Source: Bacillota bacterium
GTDB lineage: Bacteria > Bacillota_A > Clostridia > Lachnospirales > Lachnospiraceae
Direction of reading: 5' to 3'
Length of the DNA stretch: 8,394 bases
Assembly: GCA_023443625.1 (NCBI GenBank)
Contig: JAEZTQ010000076.1
Location: 1-8,394, forward strand
Of this stretch, positions 1 to 5,874 are shown in pieces. The translations under genes and the position numbers were made by a program. The notes beneath the pieces are model-generated. The model saw only the letters and a program-made list of their open reading frames with translations, made no database searches and was not told the DNA's origin. The stretch's first letter is position 1, and each line of letters starts with the position of its first letter.

Positions 1-276
1 CACATGATACCCCTTTTTGTAAAACCTTTCTGCGTACAATCCCGGTCCGCATCCAAGATCCAGTAACTTTGGATATTGTACAGGATTAGCAATACTCGCA
101 ATCCATTCAACCGACTTAGTAATAAAACTATGATTACGTGTTGCAGCATCCCACTCTGGATCAAGGTGAGCTTGCAGCATTCCTTTCGATATATGTTCGT
201 CATCCCAGAATTTCGATGTACTTACTTCATAGATTTCTGGTTTGTTTGATACATATCCTAATAATTTTTCTAACAT
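1..276 (-). CDS. Class I SAM-dependent methyltransferase, N-terminal part (runs off the left edge)
   Basis: Reading leftward from an ATG at 276 gives 92 open codons reaching the window edge, so the 3' end is missing. The start is supported by AGGAGA (285-290) 8 bases upstream. Residues 71-86 read LLDLGCGPGLYAERFY, the glycine-rich motif I that binds the adenosyl moiety of S-adenosylmethionine in Rossmann-fold methyltransferases. The roughly 70 residues before it include FWDDEHISKGML and a HLDPEWDAATRN stretch, typical of the helical lid of small-molecule methyltransferases. The acceptor substrate cannot be read from this part. No strong promoter is evident in 277-440, and nothing in the neighbourhood suggests a pathway. 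Family assignment is firm; specific function is unknown. Confidence 0.85.
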   Translation of the reverse strand, partial: MLEKLLGYVSNKPEIYEVSTSKFWDDEHISKGMLQAHLDPEWDAATRNHSFITKSVEWIASIANPVQYPKLLDLGCGPGLYAERFYKKGYHV

Positions 277-448
277 TTTGTTAGTCTCCTGTTATTGATG
301 TATTCGTGATAACATGAATAAGATTTTTATTGTAGAAAATTCAAATATTGTTCTAGGTCATAAGCCCTCACAATACTGAAGCGATGAGAATGCATTTTAG
401 ATAAACCTATTGCATACACACTAACAGTACATTCCTTCCCTTTGGGTT

Positions 449-514
449 AGTTTGTGCCGAGGATTACGCAGGCACAAACTTCTAAGTGTGAAAATCGCTT
501 TTTATTTTCACACT
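449..514. repeat. Tandem hairpin repeat element, copy 1
   Basis: Two adjacent perfect hairpins. The first has a 10-bp stem (AGTTTGTGCC 449-458, GGCACAAACT 471-480) with a 12-base loop. Four bases later the second has an 11-bp stem (AGTGTGAAAAT 485-495, ATTTTCACACT 504-514). A similar two-hairpin arrangement with the shared string GCAGGCACAAA, in the same orientation, lies at 6671-6728. That suggests a dispersed intergenic palindromic repeat rather than a gene-specific terminator. Neither hairpin is followed by a clean T-run. Confidence 0.6.
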
Positions 515-542
515 CTTATGACACCCGAACCATATTTTATAC

Positions 543-570
543 AAAAAAAAGCTGTGGAATATTCCACAGC
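543..570 (-). terminator. Intrinsic terminator for leftward transcription
   Basis: GCTGTGGAATATTCCACAGC (551-570) is a perfect 20-base palindrome (8-bp stem with a 4-base loop). On the minus strand it is followed directly by eight T (A-run 543-550 on the plus strand). There is no T-run on the plus-strand side, so it acts leftward only. No protein gene lies just upstream of it on the minus strand, which raises the question of which transcript it ends. Confidence 0.75.
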
Positions 571-582
571 CTATTATTTCTT

Positions 583-716
583 AGTATTGTAAGCGTGGAA
601 TATTAAATAAAAAATCATAATTTGGGTAAAGAAAATAAAACTGTCTTATAAACAGCTGTCTCTTCTTATTAAGTTATGATTTTATTTAACTTTTCCACGT
701 TCTCACTTATATTACT
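583..716. repeat. Large imperfect inverted repeat; possible structured RNA or MITE-like element
   Basis: The left arm (583-620) and right arm (674-716) are reverse complements over most of their length. The matching blocks are AGTAtt..AAG, CGTGGAA, TTAAATAAA and ATCATAA, with small bulges between them. The 53-base centre (621-673) includes a smaller CTGT/ACAG hairpin. Transcribed on either strand it would fold into one rod about 130 nt long. It shares GTGGAATATT (595-604) with the neighbouring terminator palindrome (554-563). I see no transposase and no certain target-site duplication. Confidence 0.5.
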
Positions 717-1036
717 GATTATGCAATATCAAGTGTGCCGGATAGCGTTCACCTCTTTTATTCATGTTGTCACAGGGTTAAATTACCATATTAAATTATT
801 ATTGTCAATCTATTAATTTAAGCAACTTATATTAGAAGGTTAACTATTCCATATCCTTTTTTACTATGTAAAATAATCCTTTATATCCACAAATTTAGTG
901 GCAACTCTCTTCAGGTCAATGCTATAATACTCTTTGTTTGAATTATGTCAATGGAGACCTAAAAAGAACCAACCACAATACAAACCTGAACTGCAATTCC
1001 CTTTCCTCAAACTTGAGGCAAAAGCCAATTAAGCCC

Positions 1037-1064
1037 TTGACACCCCTCATTTTCATGTTATACT
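1037..1064 (+). promoter_or_regulatory. Sigma-A-type promoter of queT
   Basis: TTGACA (1037-1042), 16-base spacer, TATACT (1059-1064). The -35 is a perfect consensus and the -10 differs at one position. Transcription would start near 1071, giving a leader of about 94 nt that contains the riboswitch structure. Confidence 0.8.
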
Positions 1065-1079
1065 AAAGCAGTCACAAAC

Positions 1080-1156
1080 GCCCTAAAAACAAGGTCCATG
1101 GGCTTATATAAACCGTGTGTTCGAGACCTTCCACACGTAAAACAAAACTAAAGGAG
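1080..1156 (+). promoter_or_regulatory. preQ1-I-like riboswitch with an extra upstream hairpin, in the queT leader
   Basis: The core is a 6-bp stem, CGTGTG (1114-1119) with CACACG (1132-1137), enclosing a 12-base loop that starts TTC and ends in C. An A-rich tail TAAAACAAAACTAAAGGAG (1138-1156) follows and runs into the Shine-Dalgarno sequence. Loop length, the leading UUC, the AG at loop positions 5-6, the C just before the 3' strand of the stem (the preQ1-contacting base in the B. subtilis aptamer) and the ACUAA tail all match the preQ1-I fold. One expected pseudoknot pair (G1123-A1150) does not form. Because the tail merges into AAAGGAG, control is probably translational: ligand would hide the ribosome site. 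Upstream, GCCC (1080-1083) and GGGC (1100-1103) can form a second hairpin whose loop AAGGTC (1091-1096) is exactly complementary to GACCTT (1125-1130) in the aptamer loop. The class is inferred from pattern and gene context. Confidence 0.68.
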
Positions 1157-1164
1157 ATTGAATA

Positions 1165-1656
1165 ATGAATACGAGAAAGTCTATTTTTATTACGGAAGCT
1201 GCAGTAATAGCCGCAATTTATATTGTATTGGTTATTATCTTCAATTACAGTAGCTTCGGTCCCGTGCAGTTTCGTGTTGCCGAGGTACTTACGATTCTGC
1301 CCTATTTTACTCCAGCTGCAATCCCAGGTGTAACACTAGGATGCTTTCTAAGTGCAGTCCTAACCCCTGGAACTCCAGCCCTGGATATGATCTTTGGTTC
1401 CCTTACCACTCTGGTTGCCGCACTTATTTCATATGGACTAAGGCGATATAAGTTCTTAGTTCCCTTACCACCGATTATAGCTAACGCACTGGTAATTCCT
1501 TGGATCCTACGATTTTCCTACGGGGAAGCACAACCCATCTGGTTAATGACACTCTCTGTAGGCGCTGGCGAATTTGTCGCTGTCGGAGTTCTTGGAATGG
1601 TTTTACTCTTTGCCTTAGATAAGATAAAACCCTATGTCTTTCACTCCAATGGATAA
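1165..1656 (+). CDS. queT: QueT-family transporter for queuosine precursors
   Basis: A 163-residue integral membrane protein predicted to import a queuosine precursor (preQ0/preQ1 or related base) for tRNA modification. The family signature covers residues 31-55, including QFRVAEVLTILPYFTPAAIP; DMIFGSLTTL (74-83) and GAGEFVAVGVLG (133-144) are further family blocks. Hydrophobic segments lie at about 8-27, 41-66, 78-90, 102-115 and 126-150, and the length is normal for the family. The start is fixed by AAAGGAG (1150-1156), 8 bases before the ATG. A consensus promoter and a preQ1-I-like leader precede it, independent support for the substrate: the transporter would be turned down when precursor is plentiful. 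No queuosine biosynthesis genes adjoin, which fits a cell that salvages precursor. Substrate specificity within the family is inferred. Confidence 0.92.
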   Translation: MNTRKSIFITEAAVIAAIYIVLVIIFNYSSFGPVQFRVAEVLTILPYFTPAAIPGVTLGCFLSAVLTPGTPALDMIFGSLTTLVAALISYGLRRYKFLVPLPPIIANALVIPWILRFSYGEAQPIWLMTLSVGAGEFVAVGVLGMVLLFALDKIKPYVFHSNG

Positions 1657-1704
1657 GTAATTTTAGGTCAATAACAAATAGGATAAAAATATCATAGAAT
1701 TAAG

Positions 1705-1786
1705 AAGCACTCCAGTGATATGCTCCTTGTTGTAGTAATAGTTCATTATTACTACCAAGACAAGAAGAGCCCACTGGGTGCTTTTT
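1705..1786 (+). terminator. Long composite hairpin terminator after queT
   Basis: AAGCAC (1705-1710) and CCAGTG (1712-1717) pair with CACTGG (1772-1777) and GTGCTT (1778-1783), leaving one bulged T at 1711. Five T follow (1782-1786). The 54-base interior holds a second perfect stem, GTAGTAATA with TATTACTAC, around GTTCAT. The outer stem plus T-run is a standard intrinsic terminator; the long inner arm is unusual for one. Confidence 0.7.
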
Positions 1787-1803
1787 GAATTATTCAAAAA
1801 TTG

Positions 1804-1832
1804 TTTACTTTATCCCTGGAGAATGTTAATAT
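1804..1832 (+). promoter_or_regulatory. Probable promoter of the LCP gene
   Basis: TTTACT (1804-1809), 17-base spacer, TAATAT (1827-1832). Both hexamers match consensus in four of six positions. It sits about 45 bases before the start codon and just after the queT terminator, so the LCP gene is probably its own transcription unit. Confidence 0.45.
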
Positions 1833-1880
1833 ATTTTAGCAATGTAAATATAAAGTGATGTATATTATGAGGACAAAATG

Positions 1881-3137
1881 ATGAATAAAAATGATTACGA
1901 TGACAATGGACAACCCTGGATTGAGGTTCCCTCCTTTGTAAATAGAGGCAGTGAAGTAAATATTGTGTCCGGGAAACTTAAAAATACCATAGAGTTCGAA
2001 GATGAATATATCAGTGATGATTTGGTAAAAGAGGTGAATTCCTCCCTCGCACAGCAGCTATATGATTTTGATATCCCCGACGCTGCCACTAAGAAAGGAA
2101 ATACAAGACAAATGAAGAAAAAGAAGAAAAAAGGTCCTGCTAAAATATTTAAGATACTGATTTTTACTTTACTTTCCCTTGGCGCTCTGGGATGTCTTCT
2201 GTTTTTTACTGACCCTGGTAATAAACTTATTTTGAAGCTTGCTTCGGATTATATCTACGGTAATTTCGACTATACCGGTGAAGATTCTAAGACCGCCAGT
2301 GGTGATAATAATCCCTCCGGTAAAAATGAAGTAACGGATAAGATTGTTAATATCCTGCTGGTCGGTATTGAAGAGATTAAAAATGCCCGAAATACAGATA
2401 CTATGATAATTGCTACCATGAATACTGAAGATAATACCCTGAAACTGACTTCATTAATGAGAGACTTATATGTTGAAATCCCTGGCTATGACAATAATCG
2501 TTTAAATGCAGCCTATGCAAAGGGCGGAATTGAATTGCTCTACAAAACCATAGAAGTTAATTTTGATATTAAATTGAATGGATATTGTATGGTTAATTTT
2601 GAAGCCTTTGAAAAGATTGTTGACTTAGTAGGCGGTGTAGAGATTACATTAACAGAGAAGGAAGCAAAGTATTTAAACACTACCAATTACATATCTAAAC
2701 CCCAATACAGGAAAGTAGTTGTCGGTAAACAGACCTTAAATGGTAATCAAGCCCTAGGTTACTGTAGAATCCGTAAAAGACCTACAGCAACAGAAAGAGA
2801 TGACTATGGCAGAACCCAAAGACAGAGAATCGTTCTCTCCGCCATCTATAGTAAGGCAAAATCCAAAAATATAGTAGAACTGGTTGTTCTTATGAATAAG
2901 ATTCTGACTACTATGGATATTGATACGGATATTACTAAGAAAGAATTTAACCGTTACCTTGAAGCCGCCATTGATTTAAAGGTGAAGGAACTGGATACCT
3001 TTAGAATTCCTACGGACAATAATGTAGAAAATGTCATTGTAGGAAAGAAAGATGTTATCCGTCCCAAGGATTGGGATCTAATGGTGAAAGACTTACATGA
3101 TTTTATCTACGGAAACACTGAAGAAACCTCTAAGTAG
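1881..3137 (+). CDS. LytR-CpsA-Psr (LCP) family membrane-anchored cell-wall polymer ligase
   Basis: LCP proteins transfer undecaprenyl-phosphate-linked glycopolymers (teichoic acid, capsule) onto peptidoglycan outside the membrane. Numbered from the first ATG at 1878, residues 1-79 are an acidic cytoplasmic tail. Residues 80-89 are strongly basic (MKKKKKKG), followed by one membrane helix (about 91-110) and an extracellular catalytic domain (about 157-330). Visible motifs are VNILLVGIEE (157-166), RNTDTMIIATMN (171-182) with the metal and phosphate ligands R171 and D174, SLMRDLYV (192-199), NRLNAAYAKGG (207-217), MVNFEAFEKIVDLVGGV (238-254) and DYGRTQRQR (309-317). All key arginines and aspartates appear intact. 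GAGG (1869-1872) is 8 bases from ATG 1881 but only 5 from ATG 1878, so I prefer the second ATG (418 aa). The unusually long cytoplasmic tail could be a regulatory site. The attached polymer is unknown. Confidence 0.94.
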   Translation: MNKNDYDDNGQPWIEVPSFVNRGSEVNIVSGKLKNTIEFEDEYISDDLVKEVNSSLAQQLYDFDIPDAATKKGNTRQMKKKKKKGPAKIFKILIFTLLSLGALGCLLFFTDPGNKLILKLASDYIYGNFDYTGEDSKTASGDNNPSGKNEVTDKIVNILLVGIEEIKNARNTDTMIIATMNTEDNTLKLTSLMRDLYVEIPGYDNNRLNAAYAKGGIELLYKTIEVNFDIKLNGYCMVNFEAFEKIVDLVGGVEITLTEKEAKYLNTTNYISKPQYRKVVVGKQTLNGNQALGYCRIRKRPTATERDDYGRTQRQRIVLSAIYSKAKSKNIVELVVLMNKILTTMDIDTDITKKEFNRYLEAAIDLKVKELDTFRIPTDNNVENVIVGKKDVIRPKDWDLMVKDLHDFIYGNTEETSK

Positions 3138-3166
3138 AAAAGGCATAAATAGATAAGGCATATATG

Positions 3167-3212
3167 AAAAGACCATTGAGGAGTAATAATATTCTCCTCT
3201 ATGGCCTTTTTT
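3167..3212. terminator. Bidirectional terminator between convergent LCP and PHP genes
   Basis: An AAAAG-CCAT arm (3167-3176) pairs with ATGG-CTTTT (3201-3210) with one A-C mismatch. GAGGAG (3178-3183) pairs with CTCCTC (3194-3199). A T-run follows on the plus strand, and an equivalent TTTT sits at the foot of the stem on the minus strand. The right foot overlaps the stop codon of the PHP gene at 3211-3213. Confidence 0.8.
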
Positions 3213-3939
3213 ATTTGTCCCCAAGTCTTACTTCTAATGCACGAATTACCTCTTCCCTAGTCCTCCCCTCACAGCTTATATAATTGACTGCTTCCTGAAT
3301 ATCTCCTAGAGTGTGGGCATCAGAGTTGGTGATTATCTGACAATAATTTAGATATGGATTTTTTCTCTTTAACTCCTCCGTACGACTTTGATTCTTAATC
3401 TCCGCCACATGAAAATCTGCATCTGGAGGAATAAAGCCTAAGTTGGATAGAAGACTATTGGAGCTTTTATCTATATGAGCAGGTATATATATGCCTCCGT
3501 ACTCCTCCATTAATTCCCCCAGCTGATCAAAGGATATGTCCGTTGCATTGATAAGGAGATAGGGCTCTATTCCAATGATATGATCATCTTCATCATAGAT
3601 TTCCTGCTTGCCAAAGATAGTAGCATCATTGGGTATCTTCATAAGCTGGGATGATACATAGGCATCAAAGGCCATAGCCTGGGATAGGTTGGCAAAGAGA
3701 CATAGGACATGGACCTCCTCCATGGTACATAGCTCCATCCCCGGCAGAGCTGTTATATTATACTGCTCTGCAAGCTTTAAGATTGCAGGGCAATTCTTAC
3801 AAGAATTATGGTCTGTCACTGCTATTACATCCAGATTTTTTAAATAAGCCATTCCAACAATGTTGGAGGGAAGCATATCTTCATCCCCGCAGGGAGATAA
3901 ACAGGAATGAATATGTAGATCATAGGATAGATTAAGCAT
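3211..3939 (-). CDS. PHP-domain metal-dependent phosphoesterase-like protein
   Basis: A 242-residue soluble protein of the PHP superfamily (TrpH / DNA polymerase III-type histidinol-phosphatase fold), which hydrolyses phosphoester bonds with a cluster of two or three metals. The ligand set is visible: DLHIHS (7-12) with H9 and H11, VTDHN (41-45) with D43 and H44, E69 in PGMEL, H77 in EEVHVL, H155 in YIPAHID, and D207 and H209 in NSDAH. It is therefore probably active; the substrate is unknown. Cysteines beside the metal motifs (C13, C17, C47, C50, C71, C80) are unusual for generic PHP enzymes. The start overlaps the preceding DRTGG-like gene by 8 bases, pointing to translational coupling, and the gene is last in the hydrogenase module. 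Such PHP genes recur beside sensory [FeFe]-hydrogenases in clostridia, so a signalling phosphatase or nuclease role is likely but inferred. Confidence 0.92.
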   Translation of the reverse strand: MLNLSYDLHIHSCLSPCGDEDMLPSNIVGMAYLKNLDVIAVTDHNSCKNCPAILKLAEQYNITALPGMELCTMEEVHVLCLFANLSQAMAFDAYVSSQLMKIPNDATIFGKQEIYDEDDHIIGIEPYLLINATDISFDQLGELMEEYGGIYIPAHIDKSSNSLLSNLGFIPPDADFHVAEIKNQSRTEELKRKNPYLNYCQIITNSDAHTLGDIQEAVNYISCEGRTREEVIRALEVRLGDK

Positions 3940-4267
3940 TCAGCTGTTGGTACACCAACAAGGCCGCATCAAAAATCGGCAGCTCTGTTGCTAGAACTGT
4001 AATTTTTTGCTCCCTTGCCTTATTCAATGCTGGTTCGTCTAATTGACTTCCCTCCCCAAGGATGATACAGGATGCATCCGCCAAAGTTGCGACAGCCAGA
4101 GTATTGATATTCCCCATAACTGTAACCCAAGCGGCACCAGCCGGCATTCTCCCCATGGCAATACTAAGCAGATCACAACAGTAAGGTTGGGAAATCTCCC
4201 TCTGGATATCTTCTCCCTGATTCACGACCTTAAAGTCTCCTTTTGCAATCAACGCTTCTACTCTCAT
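3932..4267 (-). CDS. DRTGG-domain-like small protein 1
   Basis: A 111-residue soluble protein resembling the stand-alone DRTGG domain (PF07085-type), a regulatory fold also found in phosphotransacetylases and next to CBS domains. The signature is degenerate: where the family has D-R-x-x-x-G-G this protein has QREISQPYCCDLLS (22-35). The rest fits: an N-terminal VEALIAKG helix, the AAWVTVMGNINTLAVATLADASCIIL core (45-70) and the ITVLATELPIFDAALLVYQ end (89-107). No catalytic residues are expected; a ligand-binding or partner-binding role is likely. GGAGG lies 9 bases before the ATG. Its stop overlaps the PHP start by 8 bases. It follows the hydrogenase-like gene after an unusually long 185-base gap with no gene or clear promoter. 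It is the second such protein in the module. Confidence 0.8.
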   Translation of the reverse strand: MRVEALIAKGDFKVVNQGEDIQREISQPYCCDLLSIAMGRMPAGAAWVTVMGNINTLAVATLADASCIILGEGSQLDEPALNKAREQKITVLATELPIFDAALLVYQQLNA

Positions 4268-4452
4268 TTCTTTCTTCCTCCCAGTACCTTTTCTTATGGA
4301 TTTTCCGCTCCTACTTTTATCTTATTATTGAGCTCTAAGCCTTATGGAATTATTTAAAACTATTATCTGCAGCTGTTTTTTCTTTTACTTTACCTCCAGT
4401 TACAAGTATTTATCCAGTCTGAAATATGTATCTTTACACCCTGTTAGGGGAT

Positions 4453-5736
4453 TTATTTTTTAGTATCCAGTTTTGATAATTCATCAGAAAGCTTATGAAT
4501 ATAATCCCTAAGGATATGGATACAATCTTGCTCCTTGGCAGCTCCTCGGATAATATCCTCGGCCAATGCCTTACAGGTAGGGGCACCACAGGAACCACAA
4601 TCCAGACTGGGAAATTTCTTGCATAGCTCATCTACACGAGACATATTTGCAATACTTTCCTTCATATTATTACCCAGCTTAAAGACTGGTTCATATTGTA
4701 CTTCATTTTTCCAAAAGCTATCCGTATTAATTCCATTGGCTATATGGGAGCAGGCTATAGGTAGGTATTTTCTTAACCTAAGGAGCTTTACCTTGGCTAG
4801 GTAAGGATTTTCTACTGTCAAAACTCCACCTACACAGCCACCTGCACAGGCATTAAGTTCAATGAATTCCAGCTGATCAAACTTCTGATCCTCCAAATCC
4901 TCCAACACCTTAATTACATTCTCAATACCATCAGCAGCCAGGTAATTATCTGTCAATAAGCTTCCCGCCTCTCCTCCTGTACTGCCCCATCCAATACCAA
5001 TTCTACCGGAGATACGCAGCTCCATGGTATCATCGATACTCTCTTTCATTAAAGGCAATAAGATTGGATATACCTCCTTAATTGCCAGAACCCCATCGAT
5101 CTCACTATGGTCCAAGCCAATGGGTGATTTCACCGCAGTCATCTTGGCAGGACAGGGGGATATAAAAATAATCCCGATCTTCTCTCTTGGAAGACCTGTT
5201 TTTGCCATGGCTTTTTCTCTTGCCAGAGCTGCTGCCAGATCTACCGGAGCGTAAATCGGTAATAAATGAGCTATAAGATTAGGGAATCGTACTTGTATTA
5301 GTCTTACTACAGAGGGACAGGCTGTACTGATAACGGGCCATTTTTCCTTATGATCCGCTACATATTTTCTTGCTATTTCGGAAACAAGCTCAGCTGCTCC
5401 GCTTACTTCAAATACGTCATCAAAGCCCATCTTAATAAGAGCCGTAAGAACAATATTAATGTCTTCTAGATGATTAAACTGACCATAAAGAGAAGGAGCA
5501 GGCAAAGCTACGGTATATTCGAATTTTTTCATTATTTCTGGCGAATCAATCGTAGCCTCTTTTGCATGGTGGGGGCAAATACGAATACATTCACCACAAT
5601 CTATACAAAATTCCTTGGTTATAACAGCTTTGCCATTCCTAACTCGAATTGCCTGCGTAGGACAACGCTTGATACAATTTATGCAACCCATGCATAAATC
5701 TTCCTTCAAACGAACCGAAGTAAAAAATTTCCCCAT
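4453..5736 (-). CDS. [FeFe]-hydrogenase-like iron-sulfur protein, putatively sensory (group D / HydS-like)
   Basis: Domains, numbered from ATG 5736 (427 aa): two [4Fe-4S] ferredoxin motifs (C15, C18, C21, C25; C44, C47, C50, C54), an H-cluster domain (about 75-330), and a C-terminal four-cysteine Fe-S domain (C380-x2-C383-x4-C388-x16-C405). H-cluster motifs are STACPS (137-142; TSCCP in catalytic enzymes), SPCPAK (193-198; MPCxxK) and ELNACAGGCVGGV (293-305). All four cubane and diiron cysteine ligands (C140, C195, C297, C301) are kept. The proton-relay cysteine is Ala139, and the two usual pocket methionines are Ser193 and Asn295. This pattern fits putatively sensory enzymes such as Thermoanaerobacter mathranii HydS. 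There is no PAS, NADH or diaphorase module and no membrane segment, so it is cytoplasmic and likely slow. GGAG lies 6 bases before ATG 5736, whereas the in-frame ATG at 5748 lacks a ribosome site. Its neighbours are all regulatory-type proteins. Confidence 0.92.
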   Translation of the reverse strand: MGKFFTSVRLKEDLCMGCINCIKRCPTQAIRVRNGKAVITKEFCIDCGECIRICPHHAKEATIDSPEIMKKFEYTVALPAPSLYGQFNHLEDINIVLTALIKMGFDDVFEVSGAAELVSEIARKYVADHKEKWPVISTACPSVVRLIQVRFPNLIAHLLPIYAPVDLAAALAREKAMAKTGLPREKIGIIFISPCPAKMTAVKSPIGLDHSEIDGVLAIKEVYPILLPLMKESIDDTMELRISGRIGIGWGSTGGEAGSLLTDNYLAADGIENVIKVLEDLEDQKFDQLEFIELNACAGGCVGGVLTVENPYLAKVKLLRLRKYLPIACSHIANGINTDSFWKNEVQYEPVFKLGNNMKESIANMSRVDELCKKFPSLDCGSCGAPTCKALAEDIIRGAAKEQDCIHILRDYIHKLSDELSKLDTKK

Positions 5737-5824
5737 TATAGTCTCCATTCTGCTTAAAGCACTGTGAATTGGGCATTATCTCACACAGCTGTGAAGATGC
5801 TTTTTCTTTACACTTTCCCCATAT

Positions 5825-5874
5825 GTACCGTTAAGCTTATTCCTTTGTCGTAAGTACAGTTATACTTATTCCTT
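5825..5874. repeat. Imperfect 21-bp direct repeat spanning the end of the HATPase gene
   Basis: Positions 5825-5845 and 5854-5874 match at 18 of 21 bases with a 29-base period. The right copy covers the last codons and stop of the HATPase gene; the left copy lies just beyond the stop. It looks like an old local tandem duplication of the gene's 3' tail. The rest of the gap to the hydrogenase gene holds a small TCACA/TGTGA hairpin (5792-5805) and nothing coding. Confidence 0.6.

Larger units (their letters stand above)
277..1036. other. Long gene-free region rich in inverted repeats
   Basis: I find no convincing coding sequence here on either strand. The stretch holds a tandem hairpin pair (449-514), a leftward terminator (551-570) and a large imperfect inverted repeat (583-716), listed separately. 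An extended -10 (TGCTATAAT, 920-928) with only a weak -35 match could start a rightward transcript near 935. CCTCAA-AC-TTGAGG (1005-1018) is a short perfect palindrome. A TTGACA on the minus strand (803-808) has no good -10 partner at normal spacing. Some of this may be a non-coding RNA locus, but that is inference. Confidence 0.5.

Noticed and set aside
712..765. 17-codon minus-strand ORF starting ATGAATAAAAGAGG
   Set aside because: No Shine-Dalgarno, very short, and it runs into the large inverted repeat; cannot be told from chance.
277..1036. CRISPR array, tRNA or rRNA in the gene-free region
   Set aside because: No regularly spaced direct repeats and no tRNA-like cloverleaf or rRNA-like sequence was seen by eye; the repeats here are single inverted repeats.
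1080..1156. preQ1-II or preQ1-III riboswitch class for the queT leader
   Set aside because: Both are larger with different helix order as I recall them; the short stem, 12-base loop and A-rich ACUAA tail fit preQ1-I better.
1895..2089. 64-codon minus-strand frame inside the LCP gene
   Set aside because: Antisense shadow of a well-supported LCP coding sequence; no ribosome site and no recognisable domain.
4043..4357. 104-codon plus-strand frame over the DRTGG-like 1 gene
   Set aside because: Opposite strand to a gene with a good GGAGG site and family match; its product is low-complexity in character with no domain.
4434..4631. 65-codon minus-strand frame overlapping the hydrogenase 3' end
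   Set aside because: Out-of-frame shadow of the C-terminal Fe-S domain, which has a clear four-cysteine pattern in the real frame.
5024..5254. Plus-strand frames opposite the hydrogenase gene (here and at 4535-4804 and 5470-5697)
   Set aside because: Antisense to conserved H-cluster and ferredoxin coding sequence; no ribosome sites.
5781..5816. Plus-strand terminator-like hairpin (GCAT/ATGC, TCACA/TGTGA, T5)
   Set aside because: No plus-strand gene ends here, and on the transcribed minus strand there is no T-run after the stem.
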